Shown: positions 25,201-32,691 of the stretch, piece after piece
How positions within the stretch are numbered: position 1 is the stretch's first letter
Layout of the letters: the number at the start of each line of letters is the position of its first letter
Assembly (NCBI RefSeq): GCF_000876015.1
Contig: NZ_BBQM01000021.1
Coordinates: 1-36,815, forward strand
Direction: 5' to 3'
DNA: 36,815 nt
Source: Cupriavidus basilensis
Lineage (GTDB): Bacteria > Pseudomonadota > Gammaproteobacteria > Burkholderiales > Burkholderiaceae
Made by a program: the position numbers and the translations under genes
Notes under the pieces: generated by a model
What the model saw: only the letters and a program-made list of their open reading frames with translations
What the model was told of the DNA's origin: nothing
Database searches by the model: none

Positions 25201-28179
25201 GCGGTGCGCGCGATCGCCGTATCGAAAGAGGTGTCCGAACGCGTCAAGAGCTTGCGCATGACCGGCAAGGATGGCTTGCATCCCGACGTGGTGGCTGATC
25301 TTTTCGGCTTCAGCTCCGGCAACGGGCTGGTGCGCGCGCTCGCGGCGGCGCTGCCCCCGCGCGACGAGATCAACGCGCTGACCGACCAGCGCATGCTGGA
25401 ACGCTACGGCGAGGTGGCCGACCAGGAAGCCATCGAGCGCGCGGCTGACGAGGCGGTCCACAACGACGCGCGCGCGCGCATGATCGCCACCGAGGCCAAT
25501 GCCCTGGCGAAGGCGCTGGGCGAGCGCGAGGACACCGGCCGGGCGGACCGCAAGGGGCGCCCGATCACTCGCGCCATCCTGCCCCAGGCAGCGCGCCAGT
25601 TCGCCGAGAGCATGATCGCGCGGCTGAAGGTACGCGAGATCCGTCCGAGCCAGTACAGCGCCGCCGAGACGCGCGCCGCGCGCGCGGCGCAGGAGGCCAG
25701 CCGCGCCGGCGATCTGCAGCGCGCCGTGGCCGAAAAGCGGAACCAGCTGGTGAACGCCTACGCCACCCGGGCGGCGTTCAATGCACAGGAGCAGGTCGAA
25801 TCCGGCCTGCGCTACCTGCGCAAGTTCGCCAATGAGGGCACGCGCAAGGGGCTGGATGCCGACTACACCGATCAGATCGACACGCTGCTGGAGCGCTTCG
25901 ATTTGCGCCAACGCACGCTCAAGGACATCGACCGGAGCACGTCGCTCGCCGAATGGCTGACCGCGCAGCGTGAGCAGGGGCTAGAGCCGGATGTGCCGCA
26001 GGCGCTGCAAAACGAGGCCTTCCGCAAGTCGTTCAAGGACATGACCGTGGACGAGTTTCGCGGCCTGGTCGATACCGTGAAGCAGATCGAGCATCTGGGG
26101 CGGCTCAAGCACCGGCTGCTGACCGCGCAGGACCAGCGCAGCTACGAGGCCATCCGGGATGAGATTGCCGCCAGCATCGAACAGCACGCCGGCAGCCGCG
26201 CGGCGAACACCCGTACTCCGACGACCAACCTCGGCCGCGCGGCCGCCGGGCTGAAACGCTTCTGGTCGGCGCACATCAAGGCCGCCACCTGGGCCCGGGT
26301 GCTGGACGGCGGCCGGGACGGTGGCCCGGTGTGGGAGTACTTCGTGCGCAGCGCCAATATCCGCGGCGATTCGGAGACGACCATGCGCGCCGACGCCACC
26401 GCCGCGCTCTCGGCCATCCTGTCGCCGGTCTTCAAGCTCGGGCGCATGGGCGGCAAGGGTGTTTATTTCCCGTCCATCGACCGCAGCCTGAACCGCGAGG
26501 CGCGGCTGGCCATTGCGCTCAACACCGGTAACGCCAGCAACCTGCAGCGCCTGCTGGGCGGAGAAGGGTGGACGCTGGCGCAGATCCAGCCGGTGCTGCA
26601 GTCCCTGACCGCGCAGGAGTGGCGCGCCGTGCAAGCGATATGGGACCACTTCGAGTCCTATCGCCCGCGCATCGCCGAAAAGGAAAAGCGCGTCTATGGC
26701 AAGGAACCCGAGTGGGTCGAGCCGCAGCCGTTCCAGATGCAGACGGCGGACGGACAGGTAGTCGACCTGCGCGGCGGCTACTACCCGATCAAGTACGACC
26801 CGGCCGCCAGTCAGCGCGCCGAAGAGCACGCGGACGCCGAGACCGCCAAGCGCCAGCTGCAGGGTGCCTATACCTCCGCCACCACGCGGCGCAGCTTCAC
26901 CAAGGCGCGCGCCGACGAGGTTACGGGGCGGCCGCTGCTGTATTCGCTCGCCGGGCTGTACTCGGGTGTCAATGACGTCATCCACGACCTGGCATGGCAC
27001 GAGTGGCTGATCGACGCCAATCGGCTGCTGCGCTCCAAGTCGATCGACGGCGCCATCCGGCGGCACTATGGGCCAGAGGCCAAACAGCAGCTGAAGACCT
27101 GGGCGGCAGCGATCGCGGAGGGCGAGCAGGGCAGCGATGCCGCTGTCGACCAGGCGCTGTCGCGCCTGCGCCAGGGCGTGAGCGTGTCCGGGCTGGGCTT
27201 CAACGTCATGAGCGCCGCCATGCAGCCGCTCGGCATCACGCAGTCCATCGTGCGCGTGGGCGCGCCGTGGATCGCGCGCGGCGTGGCGTCGTACATCGCC
27301 AGCCCCATCGCTTCGACGCGGGAGGTCAACGCCAAATCGGACTTCATGGCCAACCGCGCCCGCACGCGCTTCCGCGAACTCAACGAGCTGCGCAACCAGG
27401 TGCAGGACCAGAGCGCCGCCAGGGAGCGCGTGGGGCGCTATGCCTACTTCCTGATGATGCGCGCGCAGCAGATGGTCGACATGCCGACCTGGTTGGGGGC
27501 CTACGAGAAGGCCATCGCCGACGGCAACGCGGAGGACCGCGCCATCGGACTGGCTGACCAGGCCGTGATCGACGCCCAGGGCGGCGGGCAGACGAAGGAC
27601 CTGTCGGCCATCGAGCGCGGCGGCCCCGCGCAAAAGCTCTTCACGGTCTTCTACTCCTTCATGAACACCGCGCTCAATGCCGGCGTGGCGCAGACCATGA
27701 CGGCGGACACGCCAGCCAAGCGCGCGCGGCTCGCCGTGGACTACGCGTTGCTCTACGTCGCGCCGGCCGTGCTCGGCTTTTTCCTCAAGGAGGCGCTGAC
27801 CCCCGGCGGCGGGGACGATGATTGGGAGAAGCTGGCGCGCAAACTGCTGGCCGCGCAGATCGACTACCTGATGGGCCTGATGGTGGTCGTGCGCGAGTTC
27901 GGCGAGGCGGCCAAGACGGTGACTGGTGCCAACGATCGCGGCCGCGACTACACCGGCCCGGCCGGCTTGCGCATGGTGGCCGACTCCATCACCTTCGCCA
28001 AGCAGGCGCACCAAGGCGAATTCGATGACGCTTTCCGCAAGTCGGCTGTCAATGTGGTGGGGGATCTGCTGGGGCTGCCGTCGGCGCAGGTGAACCGCAC
28101 GATCACCGGCGCGCAGGCCCTGGCCGACGACAAGACCAGCAACCCCGCCGCGCTGGTGTTCGGCTACCAGAAGAACTAG
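22195..28179 (+). CDS. Giant ejection protein with zinc metallopeptidase motif (T7 gp16 position)
   Basis: The 1994-residue protein is translationally coupled to its neighbour (8-bp overlap). Residues about 110-330 contain Gly/Ala-rich possible membrane segments. A Pro/Ala/Thr linker (about 595-640) leads to a metallopeptidase-like domain with HESGH at 662-666 (TFLHESGHFYLEV). Long charged helices follow (about 780-1350). Near the C-terminus, RGGPAQKLFTVFYSFMNTAL and VDYALLYVAPAVLGFFLKEA are typical of the large-polyvalent-protein domain LPD38 with a membrane segment. It is probably packed in the virion and ejected with DNA, spanning the envelope. The protease target is unknown. Confidence 0.87.
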   Translation: MADQNPYLSLVQTDESNPYAAAAAEAPDVTPARLSMMQVAGRNPDTEARLQALAKQYSVPTEAIRLEQPDFERRATIDSIDYATLARDYPATAGMVADPQKAAISYDDTPNLSAIEKGVRFLANSARALGAAVPGANEAFWGVAQAGADTLAMLASPLAGTVLPENPFERVAAGVAGLRQRQAAVRQSMMPRAEGVLESGWYSGMQSLGQMGLAVPAMLTGNPTAALGMLSGTAGGQAYGEARDKGVAPQVAIPFAVSQAAIEYATEHLPVARFLTDFKAGTPFLSMLARNMAAEIPGEQVATVLQDLNEWAVLNPDKPFSSYLQERPSAAAQTLIATLVASGGAITTTKAVQSAADRVQGRTAQAQQAVQAADALAEVDQLAAASKLRERAPESFREFVAQAAQDGAVQDVFIDANQLQELAQSGVDLSPLVAASPSVAEQIAEAVQTGGSVRIPVEDYATYVAGTETGTALLPHLKTDPAGMSRAEAEQFMQGRADEFKREVEQTLTERDGDAAFQTSRAAVEQQILDQLNQTKRFTESVNQPYATLMGSFYAVQAARAGVTPEALFQQYPVQIRAENVASPGRIFSDAIAAAPAAPTQQPTATENGPLATAPTAPGAQPAAVAPPATLEQGAGGQRGSFNPATNTITLLKNADLSTFLHESGHFYLEVQFDLAAKMLQTPAAERTLGQQAVLDDAATLLKWFGVRDLDEWSNLDFEEKRSYHERFARGFEAYLFEGKAPNIQLQGVFQRFRAWLLNVYQNLKALNVEIDDSVRGVFDRMLASADEIKLLEQGRSMLPLFASAAQAGMTEEEFAAYQNLGVDASNTAIQELQARGLRDMRWLHNARGREIKRLQKEAAARRAEIQMEVRREVMSQPIYRAWQFLTGKPQAAPTEPTPEQVAYKEAVAEWEKQHTEAADSARQEAKRQAWEQSAEAKAEYDSGRARGMAKGQLLARMKKDIDLVVARAVLDWERANPKPERPETPAEETPDDQHYGKFDLEAVRAIAVSKEVSERVKSLRMTGKDGLHPDVVADLFGFSSGNGLVRALAAALPPRDEINALTDQRMLERYGEVADQEAIERAADEAVHNDARARMIATEANALAKALGEREDTGRADRKGRPITRAILPQAARQFAESMIARLKVREIRPSQYSAAETRAARAAQEASRAGDLQRAVAEKRNQLVNAYATRAAFNAQEQVESGLRYLRKFANEGTRKGLDADYTDQIDTLLERFDLRQRTLKDIDRSTSLAEWLTAQREQGLEPDVPQALQNEAFRKSFKDMTVDEFRGLVDTVKQIEHLGRLKHRLLTAQDQRSYEAIRDEIAASIEQHAGSRAANTRTPTTNLGRAAAGLKRFWSAHIKAATWARVLDGGRDGGPVWEYFVRSANIRGDSETTMRADATAALSAILSPVFKLGRMGGKGVYFPSIDRSLNREARLAIALNTGNASNLQRLLGGEGWTLAQIQPVLQSLTAQEWRAVQAIWDHFESYRPRIAEKEKRVYGKEPEWVEPQPFQMQTADGQVVDLRGGYYPIKYDPAASQRAEEHADAETAKRQLQGAYTSATTRRSFTKARADEVTGRPLLYSLAGLYSGVNDVIHDLAWHEWLIDANRLLRSKSIDGAIRRHYGPEAKQQLKTWAAAIAEGEQGSDAAVDQALSRLRQGVSVSGLGFNVMSAAMQPLGITQSIVRVGAPWIARGVASYIASPIASTREVNAKSDFMANRARTRFRELNELRNQVQDQSAARERVGRYAYFLMMRAQQMVDMPTWLGAYEKAIADGNAEDRAIGLADQAVIDAQGGGQTKDLSAIERGGPAQKLFTVFYSFMNTALNAGVAQTMTADTPAKRARLAVDYALLYVAPAVLGFFLKEALTPGGGDDDWEKLARKLLAAQIDYLMGLMVVVREFGEAAKTVTGANDRGRDYTGPAGLRMVADSITFAKQAHQGEFDDAFRKSAVNVVGDLLGLPSAQVNRTITGAQALADDKTSNPAALVFGYQKN

Positions 28180-28181
28180 CC

Positions 28182-28195
28182 GGGTGCACTTGCCC
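28182..28195 (+). repeat. Diverged copy 5 of the GGGTGCAC motif
   Basis: GGGTGCACTTGCCC starts 3 nt after the stop of the giant ejection gene. It is 44 nt before the ATG at 28226 and 62 nt before the TTG chosen for the tailspike. It keeps GGGTGCAC and CC but diverges in between. An AT-rich GAATTA lies about 29 nt downstream. Confidence 0.45.
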
Positions 28196-28243
28196 GGCAG
28201 GACGGGTCCGAGAATTACGCCAAGCATGCACGGGGGGCGTACC

Positions 28244-30772
28244 TTGACTATTTCCAGCACCATCCGCAAAGCCGGACCCTACTTCGGGGATGGCGTCACG
28301 ACTTCTTTTCCCTTTGCGTTCAAGGTGTTCAAGAAGCAAGACGTACTAGTCACTTTTACAAGTGCGGTAGGCGTGGATAGCCCATTGGTCCTGGACTCGG
28401 ACTACACCGTTGCGTTGAACCCCGACCAGGACAACAATCCCGGGGGCACGGTCCAGTACCCCCGCACGGGGAGCCCGCTTCCTGTCATGGCCACGGGAGA
28501 GCGCCTCACGCTTACCGGCGCGCTGCCGGAGACCCAGCCAACCGACATACCGAACCTGAGCCCCTTCTTTCCGCAGGTGGTGGAGGATGGTCTCGACCGC
28601 GCGACGATCCTGATCCAGCAACTGCAAGAGCAATCGGACCGCGCAATCAAGATCAGCGTGAGCGATACCCCGCTGACTCCGCTACCGACTGCCGCCGCGC
28701 GCGCCAACGAGGTCATCGGGTTCGATGCTGTCGGCAACCTCACTCTCTACCCCATCCCTGCATCGGTCGGTGCCGGCGATATGCGGGTTGATCCGTTCGT
28801 GGCGGGGATCGACTTCACCCCCGGGGCAACCACGCAACTCGTTCTGTCTCGGCCGCCCGGCAATCCGGCCAATCTGGAAATTTTCTTCGACGGCTTCTAC
28901 CAGGGTCCGGATCAGTGGAATGTCTCGGGGGCCGTCGTCACCTTCACGAGCCCTATCCCGGTCGGAACGCAAAACGTCTTCGCGCGGATCGGCACCACGT
29001 TGTCGACCCAGGTCCCGCCGAATCGCTCGGTGGGCGATGATCAGTTGCTGTGGGATACGGTTCTTGCGCGGCAGGTTGATTCCATCGCCGATATGCGCGC
29101 ACTCGATGTTTCGGTCTACAAGACGGTCAACGTCCGCGGGTATTACGGCGCCGGGTCTCTCGGCGATGGGTTCCTCTACTACGATGCCACCGATACCACA
29201 ACACCGGTCGATAACGGCCTGGTGTTCGGTTCGCTCATTGGTCCTGGCCGTTGGAAGCGGCCGGCAACGGATCGGGCGACCTTCTGCGATTTCGGCTGCG
29301 TAGGCGATGGCGTGACCGACGACAGCGTGCGCGCGCAGGCCGCCATCGACGCGATGAAGGGCAAGACGATCATCCGCGACGCCGGCCGCACGTTCCTCGT
29401 GGCCGGGCTGACCCTCAGCGGATCGACGTACAACTTCACGACCATCCGCGGCGATGGCAAGTTCAAGCTGAAGCCGGATGCCGGCGGCGCGACCTTCGGC
29501 GGCGCGTGGGTGGGCATCCTGTTCAAGGACTGCGTGGACGTCACCAGCTACCCGAACTGGGACGGCAACCGCCTTGCCATGACGCAGCGCGAACAGATCT
29601 TCTGCGAGGGCATCGCTGGCACCACCGGCATGCGCATGCGGCAACCGCAGTTCGTGGAGACGCGCGGCGATTGCATCTACAGTGGCCAGTCGAACTGGCT
29701 CGCGAACAGCGCGAATCCGCAAGACACCGAGATTGAGCACATCTACCACCGGAACAGCGCGCTGGACGGCCGCAACACCGTATCGATCATCGCTGCCGTT
29801 GGTCTTCGCATCGCGGGCTGCACCGCGCGCAACTCTGGCGGCACGGTCAATGGCGTGATCCAGCCGGGCGGTATCGACATCGAACCTGACTTCGGATACC
29901 AGACCTGCGCGGATATCTACATCGGGCCGTGCGACATTACCACGGGCGGCACGGCCGGCCTCGGCGTCTTCGGCAAATCGATCTCCGGCAACGATGCGAA
30001 TCTCGACTGGAATTGCTTTGACATCCGTATCGCTCCGGCGAGGATCTCCAAGCTCGGGACTACTGGCTCCCAACTCTCTGCGGGTCCGTTCACGCGCGTG
30101 GCCGATTTATCCATAGAGGATTTCTATATTAGCTACGACGGTGGGGTAAGGGGCGCCGGACCGGTGTTTGATATGTGTCAGCGCGTTGATGCAAAGGTCC
30201 GCGCTAACAACGTCACGATTGGTGCCTTGATTGGCCCGGTCGGCAACGCTGAAGGATGCAACTTCGACATCACCGCGAGCACCTTCGATACTGCGATCGT
30301 GCGCACTACCGGCGTCACCAACAGCAAGGTGGTGGCGCGACGCGCGGGCGGCGCTGTCGCTGCGTCCACATCGTTCGGCGTGCAGATGCACAACCAGGGT
30401 CGCTCGGTCACACAGCAGAGCGTTACCTACACGGTCCACTGCCCGTATGACGGCGTGCTGTCGCGTGCGTTCCGCAATGAACCCGGCAACCTGGTGACCA
30501 TCGGCGCAGGCGTACAGGTCCACGGCGGCGATTGGACGGGGTATCCGTCTGGGTTCGCATGCGATGCGACGATTCCCTGCGATGACGTGAAGGGGTGGAC
30601 GGACCAGGCGGGCGTCCCAACAACGGGTTCGTGGGTGGCAGGGCAACAAGTCAAGAACAATTCAGCCGCCCAAGGCGCGGGGAAGATCGTAACCAGCTTC
30701 ATACGCCTCAATACGGGGAGCAATAACGTTCTCAATACAGACTGGTCGCTTGCCTTCTCCACTATTTCCTAA
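28244..30772 (+). CDS. Tailspike with T7-like virion-binding N-terminus and beta-helix
   Basis: I chose the TTG at 28244, giving 842 residues that start as MTISSTIRKAGP, the usual beginning of this virion-anchor domain. GGGGGG lies about 7 nt upstream, whereas the ATG at 28226 has no ribosome site. Residues 1-130 match the T7 fibre-type anchor (TSFPFAFKVFKKQDVLVTF). A linker with repeated strands (about 170-290) precedes a pectate-lyase-like right-handed beta-helix beginning near FCDFGCVGDGVTDDSVRAQA. Such spikes bind and often cleave surface polysaccharide; catalytic residues are not identifiable. The last third has lower GC, suggesting exchange of the receptor-binding part. Confidence 0.88.
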   Translation: MTISSTIRKAGPYFGDGVTTSFPFAFKVFKKQDVLVTFTSAVGVDSPLVLDSDYTVALNPDQDNNPGGTVQYPRTGSPLPVMATGERLTLTGALPETQPTDIPNLSPFFPQVVEDGLDRATILIQQLQEQSDRAIKISVSDTPLTPLPTAAARANEVIGFDAVGNLTLYPIPASVGAGDMRVDPFVAGIDFTPGATTQLVLSRPPGNPANLEIFFDGFYQGPDQWNVSGAVVTFTSPIPVGTQNVFARIGTTLSTQVPPNRSVGDDQLLWDTVLARQVDSIADMRALDVSVYKTVNVRGYYGAGSLGDGFLYYDATDTTTPVDNGLVFGSLIGPGRWKRPATDRATFCDFGCVGDGVTDDSVRAQAAIDAMKGKTIIRDAGRTFLVAGLTLSGSTYNFTTIRGDGKFKLKPDAGGATFGGAWVGILFKDCVDVTSYPNWDGNRLAMTQREQIFCEGIAGTTGMRMRQPQFVETRGDCIYSGQSNWLANSANPQDTEIEHIYHRNSALDGRNTVSIIAAVGLRIAGCTARNSGGTVNGVIQPGGIDIEPDFGYQTCADIYIGPCDITTGGTAGLGVFGKSISGNDANLDWNCFDIRIAPARISKLGTTGSQLSAGPFTRVADLSIEDFYISYDGGVRGAGPVFDMCQRVDAKVRANNVTIGALIGPVGNAEGCNFDITASTFDTAIVRTTGVTNSKVVARRAGGAVAASTSFGVQMHNQGRSVTQQSVTYTVHCPYDGVLSRAFRNEPGNLVTIGAGVQVHGGDWTGYPSGFACDATIPCDDVKGWTDQAGVPTTGSWVAGQQVKNNSAAQGAGKIVTSFIRLNTGSNNVLNTDWSLAFSTIS

Positions 30773-30780
30773 ATGTCAAC

Positions 30781-31644
30781 ATGAAACGCATCGCCACCTT
30801 CATCACCCTGGCGCTGTCTGCTGCGCTCGCGGCAGCGGCTACGCTCAGCCCCATCCAGCTGCTGAATCCTGCCGGATCTACAAGCGGCCAGGCCATCGTA
30901 TCGACTGGCTCGAGCACGGCGCCGGCATGGGGAACGGTCACGGCTGGAACGTTGTCGCCGGTGGCTGCCAATACCGTCATCGCCAACCCTACCGCCAGTT
31001 CGGCATCGCCGGTTGCGCACGCGGTGCCGAGTTGCAGCACAGCCAACAGCGCACTGAAATGGACGACCAGCACCGGTCTGGCCTGCGGCACCACCTTTGC
31101 GCTGACCAGTGGCAACCTGTCGCAGTTCGCCAGCACCACGTCGGCGCAGCTGGCTGCACTCCTGTCGGACGAGACGGGCACCGGTGCCAACGTGTTCGGC
31201 ACGTCGCCCACGCTGACCACGCCAAACATCGTCGGTACCGCCACAAACAACAACGCGGCCACGGGCAGCGTTGGCGAGTATGTAACGAATAGTGCAAGTG
31301 GCGTTGCGCTCACGAATGGTGTGTCTGCGAACGTTACGAGCATCACCCTCACTGCTGGTGACTGGGATGTGACTGGAGTTCTAAACGTTAATCCTGCTGG
31401 GACAACTAACCTTGTTGCCTATCAAGGATCGATAAATACAACATCGGCCACCATAGCCGGCCTGGGCTTTACATCCTCGATATTCAGTTCGGTGCCTGCC
31501 GGCATCGGTGGCCCTAGCCTTCCACTGCCAGAAGTTCGCTTCAGCTTGTCAGCGACTACGACGATTTATCTTGTTACAAACGTCGCCTTTAACACGAGTA
31601 CATGTACGGCAACTGGCCTTATCCGCGCGCGGCGAGTGCGATAG
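30781..31644 (+). CDS. Fibre-like protein with signal peptide
   Basis: The 287-residue protein begins with a classical signal peptide: MKRIATFITLALSAALAAAA, then TLSPIQLLNPAGSTSG. The middle carries fibre-type repeats (VSTGSSTAPAWGTVTAGTLS, then TGANVFGTSPTLTTPNIVG), and the C-terminal about 120 residues form a beta-rich domain (SITLTAGDWDVTGVLNVNPA). Such features are normal for tail fibres, but a secretion signal is not. It may be exported from the lysogen or during infection, or the leader may be an uncleaved virion anchor. It sits between the tailspike and lysis genes with no clear ribosome site. Confidence 0.8.
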   Translation: MKRIATFITLALSAALAAAATLSPIQLLNPAGSTSGQAIVSTGSSTAPAWGTVTAGTLSPVAANTVIANPTASSASPVAHAVPSCSTANSALKWTTSTGLACGTTFALTSGNLSQFASTTSAQLAALLSDETGTGANVFGTSPTLTTPNIVGTATNNNAATGSVGEYVTNSASGVALTNGVSANVTSITLTAGDWDVTGVLNVNPAGTTNLVAYQGSINTTSATIAGLGFTSSIFSSVPAGIGGPSLPLPEVRFSLSATTTIYLVTNVAFNTSTCTATGLIRARRVR

Positions 31645-31647
31645 GCC

Positions 31648-32130
31648 ATGAAAACGTCGACCGCGGGCGTCCAGGCGATCAAGGTACGGGAAGGCTTGGT
31701 GCTTGAGGCGTACCCCGATCCAGGAACGCATGGCGCGCCTTGGACCATCGGATACGGCCATACCGGCCGTGACGTGTACAAGGGACTGCGGATCAACGAG
31801 GCGCAGGCTGACGCCTATCTCGCTGCAGATGTGGCAGCCGCAGAGCGGGTGGTGGCCCGCGCGGTAGATGTCGAGCTCACGCAGGCCCAGTTCGACGCAC
31901 TGGTGTCGTTCGTGCTGAACGTGGGGGCTGGCGCCAAGGGCGTCAAGGATGGGTTCGTGACGCTCAAGAGTGGCCAACCATCCACCATGCTGCGCAAGAT
32001 CAACGCGAACGACCTCATCGGCGCGGCGGCCGAGTTTCCGAAGTGGAATCGCGCTGCGGGACGCGTGCTCCCCGGGTTGGTCGCCCGGCGCGCCAGCGAG
32101 AAATCTCAATTCTTGACGGGGAAACCATGA
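31648..32130 (+). CDS. Endolysin, GH24 lysozyme
   Basis: The 160-residue protein starts 3 nt after the fibre-like gene. It has the T4-lysozyme-type catalytic pattern: Glu15 in KVREGLVLEAYPDP, Asp24, and Thr33 in PWTIGYGHTGRD. Later, ELTQAQFDALVSFVLNVGAG is characteristic of the family. The N-terminus (MKTSTAGVQA) is neither a signal peptide nor a signal-arrest-release segment, so it should need a holin to reach the cell wall. The stop overlaps the next start (ATGA). Confidence 0.95.
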   Translation: MKTSTAGVQAIKVREGLVLEAYPDPGTHGAPWTIGYGHTGRDVYKGLRINEAQADAYLAADVAAAERVVARAVDVELTQAQFDALVSFVLNVGAGAKGVKDGFVTLKSGQPSTMLRKINANDLIGAAAEFPKWNRAAGRVLPGLVARRASEKSQFLTGKP

Positions 32131-32429
32131 CAGACGATCAGACCACCTGGCTCAAGCTGGGGGCAGGCGTCCTTGTTGGCGGGCTGCTTTCGCTTCGCAA
32201 TCTTCCGGGGAACAGGTGGCAGCGCGCAGGGTCGTTCATCCTGAGCATTGCCCTCGGCACGATCATCGGGCTGGCCGCTATCGAGTATTTCCATCTCGAC
32301 ATGCGCAGCTGGACCGCGGTGCTCGCTGTGGCGACTTCTACTGCCTTCGGTTTTGCTGTGGCCATCAACGCCATGCAGCAGATCCCCGAAGCGTTGAAGG
32401 CACTGATGCGGCGCTTCCTCGGGAGCTGA
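32127..32429 (+). CDS. Putative holin, 100 aa
   Basis: It starts at the ATG overlapping the endolysin stop. It has three hydrophobic segments: LKLGAGVLVGGLLSL (about 9-23), AGSFILSIALGTIIGLAAI (about 34-52) and WTAVLAVATSTAFGFAVAIN (about 61-80), ending with a basic tail (LKALMRRFLGS). Size, topology and place in the lysis cassette suit a holin. A second membrane protein follows, so which is holin and which is antiholin or pinholin cannot be told from sequence. Confidence 0.75.
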   Translation: MTDDQTTWLKLGAGVLVGGLLSLRNLPGNRWQRAGSFILSIALGTIIGLAAIEYFHLDMRSWTAVLAVATSTAFGFAVAINAMQQIPEALKALMRRFLGS

Positions 32430-32430
32430 T

Positions 32431-32691
32431 ATGCAAACCATCAACCTGGTGGCCAACGCCATCATCTTCCTCGGATCGTTCTGGGCGCTCTACACCCAGA
32501 AGGTGCCGACCCGTACCGGCGGCGCCGTGGTACTCGCGCTGCTGTCCCTTGGCGCGCTGGGCAACATGAGCGCGCCCCAGGCTTGCCACAGCGGCCCGGA
32601 GATCGGGCTTAATGTCGCCGTCGCGATGGGGGTGCTCTGGGCCTTCTGGCGACTGGAACTGCGGCATCTGTTGAAACGGGGGCACGCATGA
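32431..32691 (+). CDS. Small lysis-cassette membrane protein, 86 aa
   Basis: It starts 1 nt after the upstream stop, with GGGAG 5 nt before the ATG. Hydrophobic segments are INLVANAIIFLGSFWALYT (about 4-22), GAVVLALLSLGALGNM (about 31-46) and IGLNVAVAMGVLWAFWRL (about 58-75), with a basic end (LRHLLKRGHA). It could be a holin, antiholin or accessory membrane protein. The stop overlaps the Rz start (ATGA). Confidence 0.75.
   Translation: MQTINLVANAIIFLGSFWALYTQKVPTRTGGAVVLALLSLGALGNMSAPQACHSGPEIGLNVAVAMGVLWAFWRLELRHLLKRGHA

Noticed and set aside
9379..28269. Very long leftward open frames opposite the late genes (for example 9379-11802, 16576-19170, 19194-22016, 25981-28269)
   Set aside because: They are antisense to well-supported virion genes, are rich in Arg, His, Gly and Ala from GC-rich reverse frames, lack ribosome sites and show no recognisable domains.
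28200..31644. Possible diversity-generating retroelement, as in phage BPP-1
   Set aside because: No reverse transcriptase gene and no template-variable repeat pair were seen in the window; the spike is of a different type.
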